This document shows, in pieces, positions 9,075 to 15,802 of a DNA stretch of 37,487 bases (position 1 is its first letter; each line of letters starts with the position of its first letter). The notes beneath the pieces were generated by a model. It searched no databases. It was given only the letters and a program-made list of their open reading frames with translations, and was not told the DNA's origin. The stretch is from an uncultured Bacteroidales bacterium (GTDB lineage Bacteria; Bacteroidota; Bacteroidia; Bacteroidales; Paludibacteraceae), in assembly GCA_946411385.1 (NCBI GenBank), contig CAMKDV010000020.1, forward strand, positions 1 through 37,487. Direction: 5' to 3'. The translations under genes and the position numbers were made by a program.

Positions 9075-9637
9075 TGAAAATCATCTTAATAACCATATTG
9101 CAGTCCCTCTTCGCCCTGCTGGGACAGAAGACGATGCAGACCGATTTCACCATCACCGTGCAACAGCAGAAGTCGCAGCCCATATCGTATACGGGTACGA
9201 TGACGATGCACGGCGAGCAGTTTACGCTGGAGGCGTTCGGCACGCAGGCGGCTTACGACGGATCGACATTGTTCGTTTACAATATCGATGCCAACGAACT
9301 CACGCTTAGTGCTCCCGCTCGCGAAGAACTGTACGAAGCCAACCCGCTGCTGTTTGCCCAGGCGATGGCGGACGCGTGTGACATCACCGAGACCACCGCA
9401 CAAGGTCTGACCACCATCACTCTTATCCCCAAGGACCCGAAGATAGGTATCGACCGCATAACGATGAAGGTGAAAGAGCTCACCGTAGGCAAGCAGAAAG
9501 AGCTGCAGCCGGTCACCATCGTGCTCAAGGAGCCCGGACAAACCACTATGGTGAAATTCACCAACCTGAGCTACAGCGACGAGCTTAAGACGTTTGTACT
9601 GATGCCCGAGGGAGCGTTTATCAACGATATTAGATAA
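9074..9637 (+). CDS. LolA-like outer membrane lipoprotein carrier
   Basis: Predicted periplasmic protein of 187 residues with an N-terminal signal (MKIILITILQSLFALLG) and an all-beta body of alternating strands (TDFTITVQQQ, YTGTMTMHGEQFTLEAFG, GSTLFVYNIDANELTLSAP), the pattern of the LolA/LolB fold that ferries lipoproteins to the outer membrane. The position directly after ftsK matches the ftsK-lolA order known in other bacteria and strengthens the call. It starts in the ftsK stop codon. Sequence similarity to classical LolA is weak by eye, so a related LolA-like carrier of unknown specificity is possible. Confidence 0.75.
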   Translation: MKIILITILQSLFALLGQKTMQTDFTITVQQQKSQPISYTGTMTMHGEQFTLEAFGTQAAYDGSTLFVYNIDANELTLSAPAREELYEANPLLFAQAMADACDITETTAQGLTTITLIPKDPKIGIDRITMKVKELTVGKQKELQPVTIVLKEPGQTTMVKFTNLSYSDELKTFVLMPEGAFINDIR

Positions 9638-9656
9638 AAACTAAAATATTGAACAC

Positions 9657-10406
9657 ATGAGAACAAAAATGGTTGCAGGCAACTGGAAAATGAACAAAAC
9701 CCTGCAAGAAGGCGTGGAGCTCGCCGCACAGCTCAAGAATGATGTAAAGAACCCGAAATGCGCTGTTGTTATCGGCACGCCGTTCATCCATCTGGCTACG
9801 GTAGCCGAGTTGGTGAAGGGTAGCCCTATCAAGGTGGCTGCCGAGAACTGCGCCGACAAGGACAAAGGTGCATACACCGGCGAGGTAAGTGCCGCTATGG
9901 TGGCGTCCACGGGCGCTGAATATTGCATCCTCGGTCACAGCGAGCGTCGTGCATATTATCACGAGGACTACGAGATCCTCAAAAACAAAGTGGAACTGGC
10001 TCTGGCTAACGGTCTGAAGGTGATCTTCTGCATCGGCGAGGTAAAAGAGGAGCGCCTGGAGAATAAGCAGAATGAGGTTGTGAAAGCACAGCTCGAAGGT
10101 TCTGTATTCCATTTGACAGCAGAGCAGTGGGCAAACATCACCCTGGCATACGAACCCGTCTGGGCTATCGGTACGGGTCTGACCGCTACGCCGGAACAAG
10201 CTCAGGAGATTCACGCGTTTATCCGTGGCTTGGTAGCTGAGAAATATGGCAAGCAGGCTGCTGACGACACCACCATCCTCTATGGCGGCAGCTGCAACGA
10301 GAAGAACGCAGCCGAACTGTTCGCTTGCCCGGATATCGACGGTGGCCTGATCGGCGGCGCATCGCTCGTGCCGGAGAAGTTCGAAGCCATCATCGCTGCC
10401 CGCTAA
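9657..10406 (+). CDS. tpiA: Triosephosphate isomerase
   Basis: Cytosolic glycolytic enzyme interconverting dihydroxyacetone phosphate and glyceraldehyde 3-phosphate. 249 residues, the standard single TIM-barrel length. Active-site features are all visible: the N-terminal GNWKMNK with the substrate-binding Asn/Lys, the electrophilic His in ILGHSERR (about 99), the base Glu in [11 protein letters not shown] followed by the flexible loop 6 (about 166-177), and the phosphate-binding YGGSCNEKN and GGLIGGASL loops. It follows the LolA-like gene by 19 nt and precedes the carbonic anhydrase by 42 nt, so it is probably co-transcribed from the ftsK promoter. Confidence 0.98.
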   Translation: MRTKMVAGNWKMNKTLQEGVELAAQLKNDVKNPKCAVVIGTPFIHLATVAELVKGSPIKVAAENCADKDKGAYTGEVSAAMVASTGAEYCILGHSERRAYYHEDYEILKNKVELALANGLKVIFCIGEVKEERLENKQNEVVKAQLEGSVFHLTAEQWANITLAYEPVWAIGTGLTATPEQAQEIHAFIRGLVAEKYGKQAADDTTILYGGSCNEKNAAELFACPDIDGGLIGGASLVPEKFEAIIAAR

Positions 10407-10412
10407 TAATGT

Positions 10413-10432
10413 ATCAGCCAATCATGGCTGAT
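10413..10432. repeat. Intercistronic palindrome ATCAGCCA-N4-TGGCTGAT
   Basis: Perfect 8-bp inverted repeat (ATCAGCCA / TGGCTGAT, loop ATCA) between tpiA and the carbonic anhydrase gene. The same palindrome recurs between galK and galM (27085-27104), and a half copy lies before the efflux adaptor gene. It may act as an mRNA processing or stability hairpin, or as an operator; which is not known. Confidence 0.6.
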
Positions 10433-10448
10433 CAAATATCCCTAAATT

Positions 10449-10973
10449 ATGGCTCTTATCAGATCCATTAAACGCGACGGCTTGACGCTCACCCCACAGA
10501 TTGCATCCGACGTCTTCCTGGCGGAGAATGCGACTGTGGTGGGTGAGGTCAGCATAGGCGAAGGCTCGTCCGTATGGTTCAATGCCGTGCTCCGTGGCGA
10601 CGTGAATACCATCACCATCGGCAAGCATTGCAATATTCAGGACGGCTCGGTGCTCCACACACTCTATCAGAAATCCACCATCACTCTTGGCGACTATGTA
10701 TCCGTCGGACACAATGTGACCATCCACGGTGCGGATGTCGACGATTATGCGCTCATAGGCATGGGAGCTACGCTGCTTGACGGCGCACATGTAGGCAAAG
10801 GTGCCATCGTGGCTGCGGGAGCACTGGTGCTCAAAGGTACGCAGATTGGCGAGTACGAGATATGGGGAGGTGTGCCGGCTAAGTTCATCAAGAAAGCCGA
10901 ACCCGAGCAGACGGCCGAGATCAACAAGAAGATCGCTCACAACTACGCTATGTACGCTTCGTGGTACGATTAG
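10449..10973 (+). CDS. Gamma-class carbonic anhydrase family protein
   Basis: Left-handed parallel beta-helix protein, probably a trimeric zinc enzyme hydrating CO2 or a relative of unknown substrate (PaaY/YrdA type). 174 residues built of hexapeptide repeats (for example ATVVGEVSIGEGSSVWFNAVLR), with the three zinc-type histidines in VLHTLY and VGHNVTIHG and the family block RGDVNTITIGKHCNIQDGS. A C-terminal helix with WGGVPAKFIKK closes the helix, as in this family. Last gene of the ftsK-lolA-tpiA run. Fold is certain; real anhydrase activity is not shown by sequence. Confidence 0.9.
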   Translation: MALIRSIKRDGLTLTPQIASDVFLAENATVVGEVSIGEGSSVWFNAVLRGDVNTITIGKHCNIQDGSVLHTLYQKSTITLGDYVSVGHNVTIHGADVDDYALIGMGATLLDGAHVGKGAIVAAGALVLKGTQIGEYEIWGGVPAKFIKKAEPEQTAEINKKIAHNYAMYASWYD

Positions 10974-11081
10974 CCGGATATTGTTGAGTTGATTTTTGTG
11001 CATTCATTGCCCCGTTTTGCACTCCAAAGGTTGCAACACTAATTTTATTGCCATAAATCTCGCGCCCGAGTGACGCGGGAT

Positions 11082-11112
11082 TTGCAAATATGGAATATTT
11101 GTTGTACCTTTG
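11082..11112 (+). promoter_or_regulatory. Promoter of rplU-rpmA
   Basis: TTGC (11082-11085), 19-nt spacer, TACCTTTG (11105-11112). It leaves an untranslated leader of about 150 nt before rplU. Confidence 0.8.
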
Positions 11113-11270
11113 CGTGCTTTTTTCGGGTTCGGGCTCCGAAAGTCGCCATAGACGGCGTATGAGATAGCAGCAGGTTAAACTGTTAAGCGGTTAAACTGTT
11201 AAACTGTTATTAGCAGCGTGTAGGATCTATCAAGCCGCCCGGCTCGTGTAATTATTAATACATTAAGTTA
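11113..11270 (+). promoter_or_regulatory. Long 5' leader of rplU with octamer repeat
   Basis: The leader contains four 8-nt units (TTAAACTG, TTAAGCGG, TTAAACTG, TTAAACTG) at 11175-11206 and a small GC hairpin (AGCCGCCCGGCT, near 11232-11243). Ribosomal-protein leaders are often autoregulatory, but no known leader motif was recognised here. Confidence 0.4.
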
Positions 11271-11585
11271 ATGTACGCAATTGTAGAAATGCAAGGCCAG
11301 CAGTTTCGCGTAGAGGCCGGCAAAAAATTGTTCATCAACCGCATGGAGACCGAAGCAGGTGCCACGGTTGAGTTTGAGAAGGTTCTGTTAGTAGATAAGG
11401 ACGGCGCTGTTAAAGTGGGTGCGCCGTACGTCAAAGGAGCCAAAGTAGTATGCGAGATCATCGACAACGAGAGCCGTGGCGAGAAGATTCTTGTCTTCCA
11501 CAAGAAACGCCGCAAAGGTTATCGCAAGTTGAACGGTCACCGTCAGGATCTGACCAACCTCGTAGTAAAGGAAATCGTTTGTTAA
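11271..11585 (+). CDS. rplU: 50S ribosomal protein L21
   Basis: Large-subunit protein contacting 23S rRNA. 104 residues, normal length, opening with [19 protein letters not shown] and carrying the hallmark [15 protein letters not shown] stretch near residues 80-95. It is followed after 27 nt by rpmA, the usual rplU-rpmA order, and is served by the promoter at 11082-11112. Confidence 0.97.
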   Translation: MYAIVEMQGQQFRVEAGKKLFINRMETEAGATVEFEKVLLVDKDGAVKVGAPYVKGAKVVCEIIDNESRGEKILVFHKKRRKGYRKLNGHRQDLTNLVVKEIVC

Positions 11586-11612
11586 ACCCCTTATTTAAAA
11601 TCCTAATCAATT

Positions 11613-11879
11613 ATGGCACATAAGAAAGGTGTCGGTAGTTCTAAGAACGGCCGTGAATCAGAAAGCAAGCGCCTTGGTGTAAAAATCTGGGGTGGACAAA
11701 TCGCAAAGGCAGGTAACATCATCGTGCGTCAGCGCGGTACGGTACACAAACCCGGTGCAAACATGGGTATGGGTTCTGACCACACTCTGTACGCTTTGAC
11801 CGATGGTATCGTTACCTTCACTCGCAAACGCGACAACAAGTCGTACGTCTCCATACAGCCGATAGCTGTCGAAGCATAA
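11613..11879 (+). CDS. rpmA: 50S ribosomal protein L27
   Basis: Large-subunit protein near the peptidyl-transferase centre. 88 residues beginning [20 protein letters not shown], with the conserved [21 protein letters not shown] core. The N-terminus begins directly with the mature AHKKG sequence, so there is no cleaved N-terminal extension as in Firmicutes. Second gene of the operon, ended by the terminator at 11900-11948. Confidence 0.98.
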   Translation: MAHKKGVGSSKNGRESESKRLGVKIWGGQIAKAGNIIVRQRGTVHKPGANMGMGSDHTLYALTDGIVTFTRKRDNKSYVSIQPIAVEA

Positions 11880-11899
11880 ATCGGCGGAGACAACACAAC

Positions 11900-11948
11900 C
11901 AATCTCCTACCGAGGCTTCGGCTTTGGGTAGGAGATTTTTGTTTTTTT
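11900..11948 (+). terminator. Intrinsic terminator after rpmA
   Basis: AATCTCCTACC pairs with GGTAGGAGATT across a GC-containing loop and is followed by TTTTTGTTTTTTT. Strong Rho-independent terminator. Confidence 0.9.
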
Positions 11949-11963
11949 AATTAGCAACTATAA

Positions 11964-12001
11964 ACTAGACGACTAGAAAACTAGACGGCTAGAAGACTAG
12001 C
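11964..12001 (+). repeat. Octamer tandem repeat before serS
   Basis: Units ACTAGACG, ACTAGAAA, ACTAGACG, GCTAGAAG and a partial ACTAGC lie end to end and stop 16 nt before the serS ATG. No standard promoter was seen between the rpmA terminator and serS, so this stretch may sit in or near the serS control region. Confidence 0.7.
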
Positions 12002-12017
12002 AAAATATCACACCATA

Positions 12018-13385
12018 ATGTTAACACTTAAGCAAATTTACGACAGCCCGGAAGCAATCATTGCCGGACTCCAGAAGAAACATTTCGCCAATGCCGAAGA
12101 GACCATCCGTCGCGTCATGGCTATCGATGCCGAACGCAAAGCTGCACAGCAAAAGAAAGATGCAGCTTCTGCCGAGATGAACAAGATAAGCAAGTCTATC
12201 GGTGCGCTCATGGCGCAAGGCAAGCGTGACGAAGCCAATGCAGCCAAAGCCCAGACCGGCGAACTAAAGCAGGCTATCGGCACGTATGAGCAAGAGATGG
12301 ACGCCAAAGAGCAAGAACTGACTGCTCTGCTGCTCACCATCCCGAATGTGCCTTATGCCATCGTGCCCGAAGGTGCGTCGGCTGAGGATAACCTCGCCGT
12401 AACTATCGGCAACTGGCCTAACCGGCCGATGATCGACGCTATCGCCAAGGATGGTGCAGTAGCCCTGAAGAACTGGGATGCTGCCACCGACGAAGCTATC
12501 GCTGCCGAGCGTATCGCGCAGAGCGAGAAACTGCCTCATTGGGAACTGGCAAAGAAATATAACCTCATCGATTTCGATCTGGGCGTGAAGATCTCCGGCG
12601 CCGGATTCCCTGTATATATAGGGCAGGGCGCGCGCCTGCAACGCGCGTTAATCAATTTCTTCCTTGCGGAAGCCAACAAAGCCGGCTATACCGAGATCAT
12701 GCCGCCTACCGTGGTCAACGCCGCTTCGGGTTACGGCACGGGTCAGCTGCCCGACAAGGAGGGACAGATGTACCACTGCGAGGTGGACGACCTCTATCTC
12801 ATTCCTACGGCTGAGGTGCCCGTGACGAACCTCTACCGCGATGTGATCATCGACGAGGACAAACTGCCTATCAAGAACTGCGCCTACACCGAGTGCTTCC
12901 GCCGCGAGGCAGGCAGCTACGGCAAGGATGTGCGCGGCTTGAACCGTCTGCACGAGTTCTCCAAGATCGAGATCGTACGCATCGACACGCCCGAGCACTC
13001 CGACGCTTCGCATAAAGAGATGCTCGCGCATGTGGAAGGGCTGCTCAAGAAACTCGAACTGCCTTACCGCATCCTCCGCCTGTCGGGTGGTGATATGTCG
13101 TTCACGGCAGCTCTGTGCTACGATTTCGAGGTCTACAGCGAGGCACAGCACCGCTGGCTGGAAGTCAGCTCGACCTCTAATTTCGACACCTACCAGGCCA
13201 ACCGCCTCAAGTGCCGTTACCGTCGCACTGAGGACAAGAAAGTCACGCTCTGCCATACCCTGAACGGCTCAGCCCTGGCATTGCCGCGCATCGTGGCTGC
13301 CCTCTTGGAGAACAACCAGACCGAGGAAGGTATCCGCATCCCCGCTGCCCTCCAGCCCTATTTCGGTGCAGATATGATCCGCTAA
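12018..13385 (+). CDS. serS: Seryl-tRNA synthetase
   Basis: Class II aminoacyl-tRNA synthetase charging tRNA-Ser (and tRNA-Sec if present). 455 residues: N-terminal long coiled-coil arm (about 25-105) that clasps the long variable arm of tRNA-Ser, then the catalytic domain. Class II motif 2 is FRREAGSYGKDVRGLNRLHEF (residues about 293-313, Arg contacting ATP), and motif 3 is NGSALALPRIVAALLENNQ near the end. PTAEVPVTNLYRD is the serine-binding TXE region. Stands alone between two terminators; its promoter was not identified. Confidence 0.97.
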   Translation: MLTLKQIYDSPEAIIAGLQKKHFANAEETIRRVMAIDAERKAAQQKKDAASAEMNKISKSIGALMAQGKRDEANAAKAQTGELKQAIGTYEQEMDAKEQELTALLLTIPNVPYAIVPEGASAEDNLAVTIGNWPNRPMIDAIAKDGAVALKNWDAATDEAIAAERIAQSEKLPHWELAKKYNLIDFDLGVKISGAGFPVYIGQGARLQRALINFFLAEANKAGYTEIMPPTVVNAASGYGTGQLPDKEGQMYHCEVDDLYLIPTAEVPVTNLYRDVIIDEDKLPIKNCAYTECFRREAGSYGKDVRGLNRLHEFSKIEIVRIDTPEHSDASHKEMLAHVEGLLKKLELPYRILRLSGGDMSFTAALCYDFEVYSEAQHRWLEVSSTSNFDTYQANRLKCRYRRTEDKKVTLCHTLNGSALALPRIVAALLENNQTEEGIRIPAALQPYFGADMIR

Positions 13386-13472
13386 TTATCCGCAAAAGAA
13401 ATTTTGGATAATATTGGTAATTTTTGACGGAAAAGAATAGAGCCCTTTGGGGTAATTGTGGACTACAATTCC

Positions 13473-13505
13473 GGCGGTGCGTCAGTTTTGATGCACCGCC
13501 TTTTT
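13473..13505 (+). terminator. Intrinsic terminator after serS
   Basis: GGCGGTGCGTC pairs with GATGCACCGCC (one wobble) around AGTTTT and is followed by TTTTT. It lies 87 nt after the serS stop and closes the housekeeping block. Confidence 0.88.
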
Positions 13506-13590
13506 GTAACCTGTACTTGCGATTAACTTGCCCTGTTTGTAAACTTATTTGTGCAGATTTTTTGTTTCCGAAAAATTGTGCCCAAAAAGC

Positions 13591-13621
13591 TTGCAAATTT
13601 CAAAAAATTGTATTACCTTTG
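13591..13621 (+). promoter_or_regulatory. Promoter of a short orphan transcription unit
   Basis: TTGC (13591-13594), 19-nt spacer, TACCTTTG (13614-13621), 20 bp before a small ORF that is followed at once by a terminator. Confidence 0.8.
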
Positions 13622-13640
13622 CACTACAATTCACCCAACA

Positions 13641-13748
13641 ATGAAAACTGTTATTTGTACATATCATCAGATAGTTACACCTGCTTGGGTGTGTGGCTAT
13701 AAGTCGCAGAATGCTAATGCTTTGTGCGCAAATACCACAACCATGTAA
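13641..13748 (+). CDS. Small ORF, 35 residues, unknown function
   Basis: An ATG 20 nt after a good promoter opens a 35-codon frame (begins MKTVICTYHQIVTPAWVCG, ends NTTTM) with three cysteines (6, 18, 29), two tyrosines and one tryptophan. Its TAA directly abuts a 10-bp terminator hairpin, so promoter, ORF and terminator form a transcript of only about 150 nt. It could be a small protein, a leader peptide for attenuation (the hairpin begins right at the stop, although no gene lies downstream in reach), or a chance frame inside a small RNA. An upstream in-frame ATG at 13551 precedes the promoter and is unlikely. Family not recognised. Confidence 0.5.
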   Translation: MKTVICTYHQIVTPAWVCGYKSQNANALCANTTTM

Positions 13749-13780
13749 CATCAGCAGCCCTTACGCTGCTGATGCTGTTT
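13749..13780 (+). terminator. Terminator of the small-ORF unit
   Basis: Perfect 10-bp stem CATCAGCAGC / GCTGCTGATG with loop CCTTAC, then CTGTTTT. It starts at the base after the small-ORF stop codon. Confidence 0.8.
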
Positions 13781-13810
13781 TATAAGGATTTATAATGACT
13801 TACATAGCCG

Positions 13811-13856
13811 CTGCATAAGGACTTGGATAGTCTCTGCATCAGGACATGGATAGCCG
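13811..13856. repeat. Two-copy 23-nt tandem repeat
   Basis: Two adjacent 23-nt units beginning CTGCATAAGGACTTGG and CTGCATCAGGACATGG, about 18 of 23 positions alike. Noncoding; lies in the 350-nt gap (13749-14099), which otherwise holds the terminator, small hairpins (AGTTCC/GGAACT; CTGTGG/CCACAG near 13907-13929) and the next promoter. Confidence 0.55.
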
Positions 13857-13937
13857 ACTATGATAGCTTCTTCCGGCAACGGACATATCCGTACCGATTT
13901 AGTTCCGCTGTGGGAACTCACCCGCCACAGAAGCGCA

Positions 13938-13946
13938 CATTGACAT
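13938..13946. repeat. CATTGACAT motif, copy A
   Basis: First of three exact CATTGACAT copies in the same orientation (others at 14951 and 15794), each placed after the terminator of a small transcription unit. The preceding bases GAAGCGCA resemble GAAACGAA before copy B. Confidence 0.5.
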
Positions 13947-13959
13947 AGTGGAATTACCG
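13945..13959. repeat. 15-bp inverted repeat, left arm
   Basis: ATAGTGGAATTACCG is the exact reverse complement of 14829-14843. The two arms bracket the GNAT pair with its promoter; the right arm forms the 5' side of that unit's terminator hairpin. Confidence 0.6.
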
Positions 13960-14030
13960 GCGCGTTTGGTAACATCAACGCGCAAGAATAACTTATTTGC
14001 TTGTGTAGCGCAAGATTTTTGCACAAATAT

Positions 14031-14061
14031 TTGCAAATGTCAAATATTTTTTGTACCTTTG
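14031..14061 (+). promoter_or_regulatory. Promoter of the 44-aa protein/GNAT pair
   Basis: TTGC (14031-14034), 19-nt spacer, TACCTTTG (14054-14061), 38 bp before the first ATG. Confidence 0.82.
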
Positions 14062-14099
14062 CTACGTCAAAGGTAATACGGACAAAAAAAATTGCGATT

Positions 14100-14234
14100 A
14101 TGTTTGGTGTAAAATGTTCAAATCAACCTATTAGCGGAAGATTCGCTGAAGAGTTTGTGAAAAATCTACTGGAGGCAAGACAGCATTCACATGTGTCAAC
14201 CCAAGAAACGGATTTTGAGATTGTTTGTGAATGA
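14100..14234 (+). CDS. Small protein of 44 residues, candidate antitoxin partner
   Basis: The ATG at 14100 is the first start downstream of a strong promoter. The product (44 aa) begins MFGVKCSNQPISGRFAEEF and is charged and probably helical in the middle (AEEFVKNLLEARQH). Its TGA overlaps the ATG of the GNAT gene (ATGA), a tight coupling typical of toxin-antitoxin pairs. It has no ribbon-helix-helix (DUF1778) sequence, the usual partner of GNAT toxins, so if it is an antitoxin it is of another kind. A longer in-frame start (14001) lies upstream of the promoter and is rejected. No family recognised. Confidence 0.6.
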   Translation: MFGVKCSNQPISGRFAEEFVKNLLEARQHSHVSTQETDFEIVCE

Positions 14235-14785
14235 TGGCAAAACAGAGATTTAATCTTGTACGCGAATACGATGCGTCAGTGTTGGCGGATTTTTATTCCG
14301 GAGTGGAGAGCATGGACGATTTTATTCACAATCGTCTGGCTGTCTTTTTGCGGGTCTATAACAATAGCCGCTTTTATGTTCTCCGCGATGAGAATAGAAA
14401 TATTCTCGCCATGGTGGTCTTGAGCTGCGGGCAATTATTCTTGGATGAGGATTGTAAAGACGATTTGAGATTGAAGTTCCCTGATATAGAGGAAAGAGAA
14501 GATTTGAAAGAATATTGGGATGGAGGTCTTTTCCCCAGTATAGAAATTAACTATCTGGCAGTAAGTAGAGACTATCAGAAGAGGCATATCGGAAGCAAGA
14601 TTATAGAGAAAATTGAAACTTTCAAAAATGATGAGTTTTATAATCATCCGTTGTTTTTGTCAGTCGATGCCTTATGTACTAAAGAGTATTCAGCAGTAGG
14701 CTTTTATGACAGATGTCGATTCTGGGCATCGGAATATCTGAATATGAGATTAGATACACTCAGAATGTATCGGACGATAAGATAA
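14231..14785 (+). CDS. GNAT-family N-acetyltransferase
   Basis: Probable acetyl-CoA-dependent acetyltransferase of 184 residues. The GNAT core is visible: strand EINYLAVSRDYQKRHIGSKIIEKIE (residues about 97-121) contains motif A with the acetyl-CoA-binding Q/R-x-x-G-x-G/A pattern in modified form (QKRHIGS), and a later LFLSVDALCTKEYSAVGFYDRCRF stretch matches motif B with the usual tyrosine and phenylalanine. The N-terminal part (FNLVREYDASVLADFYSGVESMDDFI) resembles GNATs acting on aminoacyl-tRNA or small molecules in toxin-antitoxin loci. Together with the overlapping 44-aa gene, its own promoter and terminator, this suggests a GNAT toxin-antitoxin module, but a free-standing acetyltransferase is possible. 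Confidence 0.8.
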   Translation: MMAKQRFNLVREYDASVLADFYSGVESMDDFIHNRLAVFLRVYNNSRFYVLRDENRNILAMVVLSCGQLFLDEDCKDDLRLKFPDIEEREDLKEYWDGGLFPSIEINYLAVSRDYQKRHIGSKIIEKIETFKNDEFYNHPLFLSVDALCTKEYSAVGFYDRCRFWASEYLNMRLDTLRMYRTIR

Positions 14786-14827
14786 TAACTGCTACGCATA
14801 TTTATAGCGCCTAAGCGCGCAAACTAA

Positions 14828-14865
14828 ACGGTAATTCCACTATTGAACGGAGTTACCGTTTTTTG
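14828..14865 (+). terminator. Terminator of the GNAT unit
   Basis: ACGGTAATTCC pairs with GGAGTTACCGT (one wobble) around a 10-nt loop, followed by TTTTT. Its 5' arm doubles as the right arm of the 15-bp inverted repeat. Confidence 0.82.
14829..14843. repeat. 15-bp inverted repeat, right arm
   Basis: CGGTAATTCCACTAT, exact reverse complement of 13945-13959, 869 bp apart. Confidence 0.6.
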
Positions 14866-14950
14866 TGTGGCAAATTGTCAATATTGCCAATATTGCCATG
14901 CAAAAAATCACAGTGCCCCTCCCGGCACTCAAAACAAGGTGAGAAACGAA

Positions 14951-14959
14951 CATTGACAT
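14951..14959. repeat. CATTGACAT motif, copy B
   Basis: Second copy, 1013 bp after copy A, in the gap between the GNAT terminator and the next promoter. A GTGCC/GGCAC hairpin (14912-14927) lies just upstream. Confidence 0.5.
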
Positions 14960-15010
14960 GTTGAATGACTGATATGTGTTAAGCGTGCATGCATTTTTTT
15001 GACAAAATTC

Positions 15011-15041
15011 TTGCATATTTCAAAATATTTTTGTACTTTTG
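15011..15041 (+). promoter_or_regulatory. Promoter of the antitoxin/PIN-toxin operon
   Basis: TTGC (15011-15014), 19-nt spacer, TACTTTTG (15034-15041), 27 bp before the antitoxin ATG. Confidence 0.8.
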
Positions 15042-15068
15042 TACTGAATTTGTTAAAACCGCACACTT

Positions 15069-15266
15069 ATGGAAGATGTAGTACTCCGCATGCCATCAGC
15101 CGATGTAGCTTTGGTTATGCAGTTTGCAAACAGAATGGGGTGGAGGATAGAGAAACGCTCCAATATCATCGACCGTTTCATCGAAGCCTGCCGCAAGAAC
15201 AATGCGGATGCCCTTACAGAACAGGAAATCCAAGAGGAAGTTAACGCAGTTCGATACGGAAAATGA
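15069..15266 (+). CDS. Antitoxin of a PIN-type toxin-antitoxin pair
   Basis: Small protein of 65 residues predicted to bind and neutralise the PIN toxin encoded next and to repress the operon. The C-terminal tail TEQEIQEEVNAVRYGK is the kind of short acidic-then-basic tail seen in antitoxins paired with this PIN family; the middle (KRSNIIDRFIEACRKN) is amphipathic helix. Its stop overlaps the toxin start (ATGA, 4 nt). The name of the DNA-binding fold cannot be set by eye. Context makes the antitoxin call good. Confidence 0.8.
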   Translation: MEDVVLRMPSADVALVMQFANRMGWRIEKRSNIIDRFIEACRKNNADALTEQEIQEEVNAVRYGK

Positions 15267-15685
15267 ACGTAATACTTGATACCAATATTTGGGTTTCATT
15301 CCTGTTTGGCAAGCAATTACACACAGTTGCTGACTTGTTCTCCAACGAGAACATCCACGTCTATGTGTCTCAGCAGTTGATTGCGGAGCTTACATCCGTT
15401 TTGGCGCGTCCAAAGATCCGTCAGCATATCTTCGACCAATCAATAGAGGCTATGTGGTCACTTATGCGCGAGAAGTGTCTTCCTGTTGAAGATTACCCTT
15501 CGGCAGACTCTATAGTTCGTGATGCAAAAGACGTTTATCTGTTGGCTATGGCTCAGGCTATTCCAGCCGATTATATTGTTACGGGCGACAAAGATTTGCT
15601 GGTTCTGGGCAAATATAATGGGACAACAATTCTTTCTTACAATGATTTTCGCTTACTCTTGCTTGGAATGAATATGCAAGGATAA
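15263..15685 (+). CDS. PIN-domain toxin (putative ribonuclease)
   Basis: Probable RNase toxin of 140 residues of the 'putative toxin-antitoxin system toxin component, PIN family' group (COG1569-like). It opens with the strand and first catalytic aspartate of a PIN domain, MNVILDTNIWVSFLFG (Asp6). Acidic residues in QQLIAELTSVLARPK (Glu) and in VRDAKDVYLLAMAQ and VTGDKDLLVLGKY fill the other metal-binding positions expected for Mg/Mn-dependent cleavage. Full length and intact. Second gene of its operon, after an overlapping antitoxin. Target RNA is unknown. Confidence 0.9.
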   Translation: MNVILDTNIWVSFLFGKQLHTVADLFSNENIHVYVSQQLIAELTSVLARPKIRQHIFDQSIEAMWSLMREKCLPVEDYPSADSIVRDAKDVYLLAMAQAIPADYIVTGDKDLLVLGKYNGTTILSYNDFRLLLLGMNMQG

Positions 15686-15709
15686 CTCCATAACAATACA
15701 CATCATATC

Positions 15710-15750
15710 AGTCTGACATGGAACGATTGTTCTGTGTCAGATTGTTTTTA
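15710..15750 (+). terminator. Terminator after the PIN toxin
   Basis: TCTGACA and GAAC pair with GTTC and TGTCAGA in an interrupted hairpin, followed by TTGTTTTTA. Ends the toxin-antitoxin operon. Confidence 0.75.
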
Positions 15751-15793
15751 TTCGTATCAGTCATTTCAATATTTTGGTGTCGTTTGTTGAGAC

Positions 15794-15802
15794 CATTGAC
15801 AT
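15794..15802. repeat. CATTGACAT motif, copy C
   Basis: Third copy, 843 bp after copy B and 44 nt after the PIN-operon terminator. Confidence 0.5.

Noticed and set aside
13551..13640. N-terminal extension of the 35-codon ORF
   Set aside because: It begins upstream of and runs through the promoter, so it would not be on the transcript.
13900..15000. Integron attC sites between the small modules
   Set aside because: Hairpins are present but the conserved R' and R'' boxes were not found and no integron integrase is visible; only the CATTGACAT repeat is reported.
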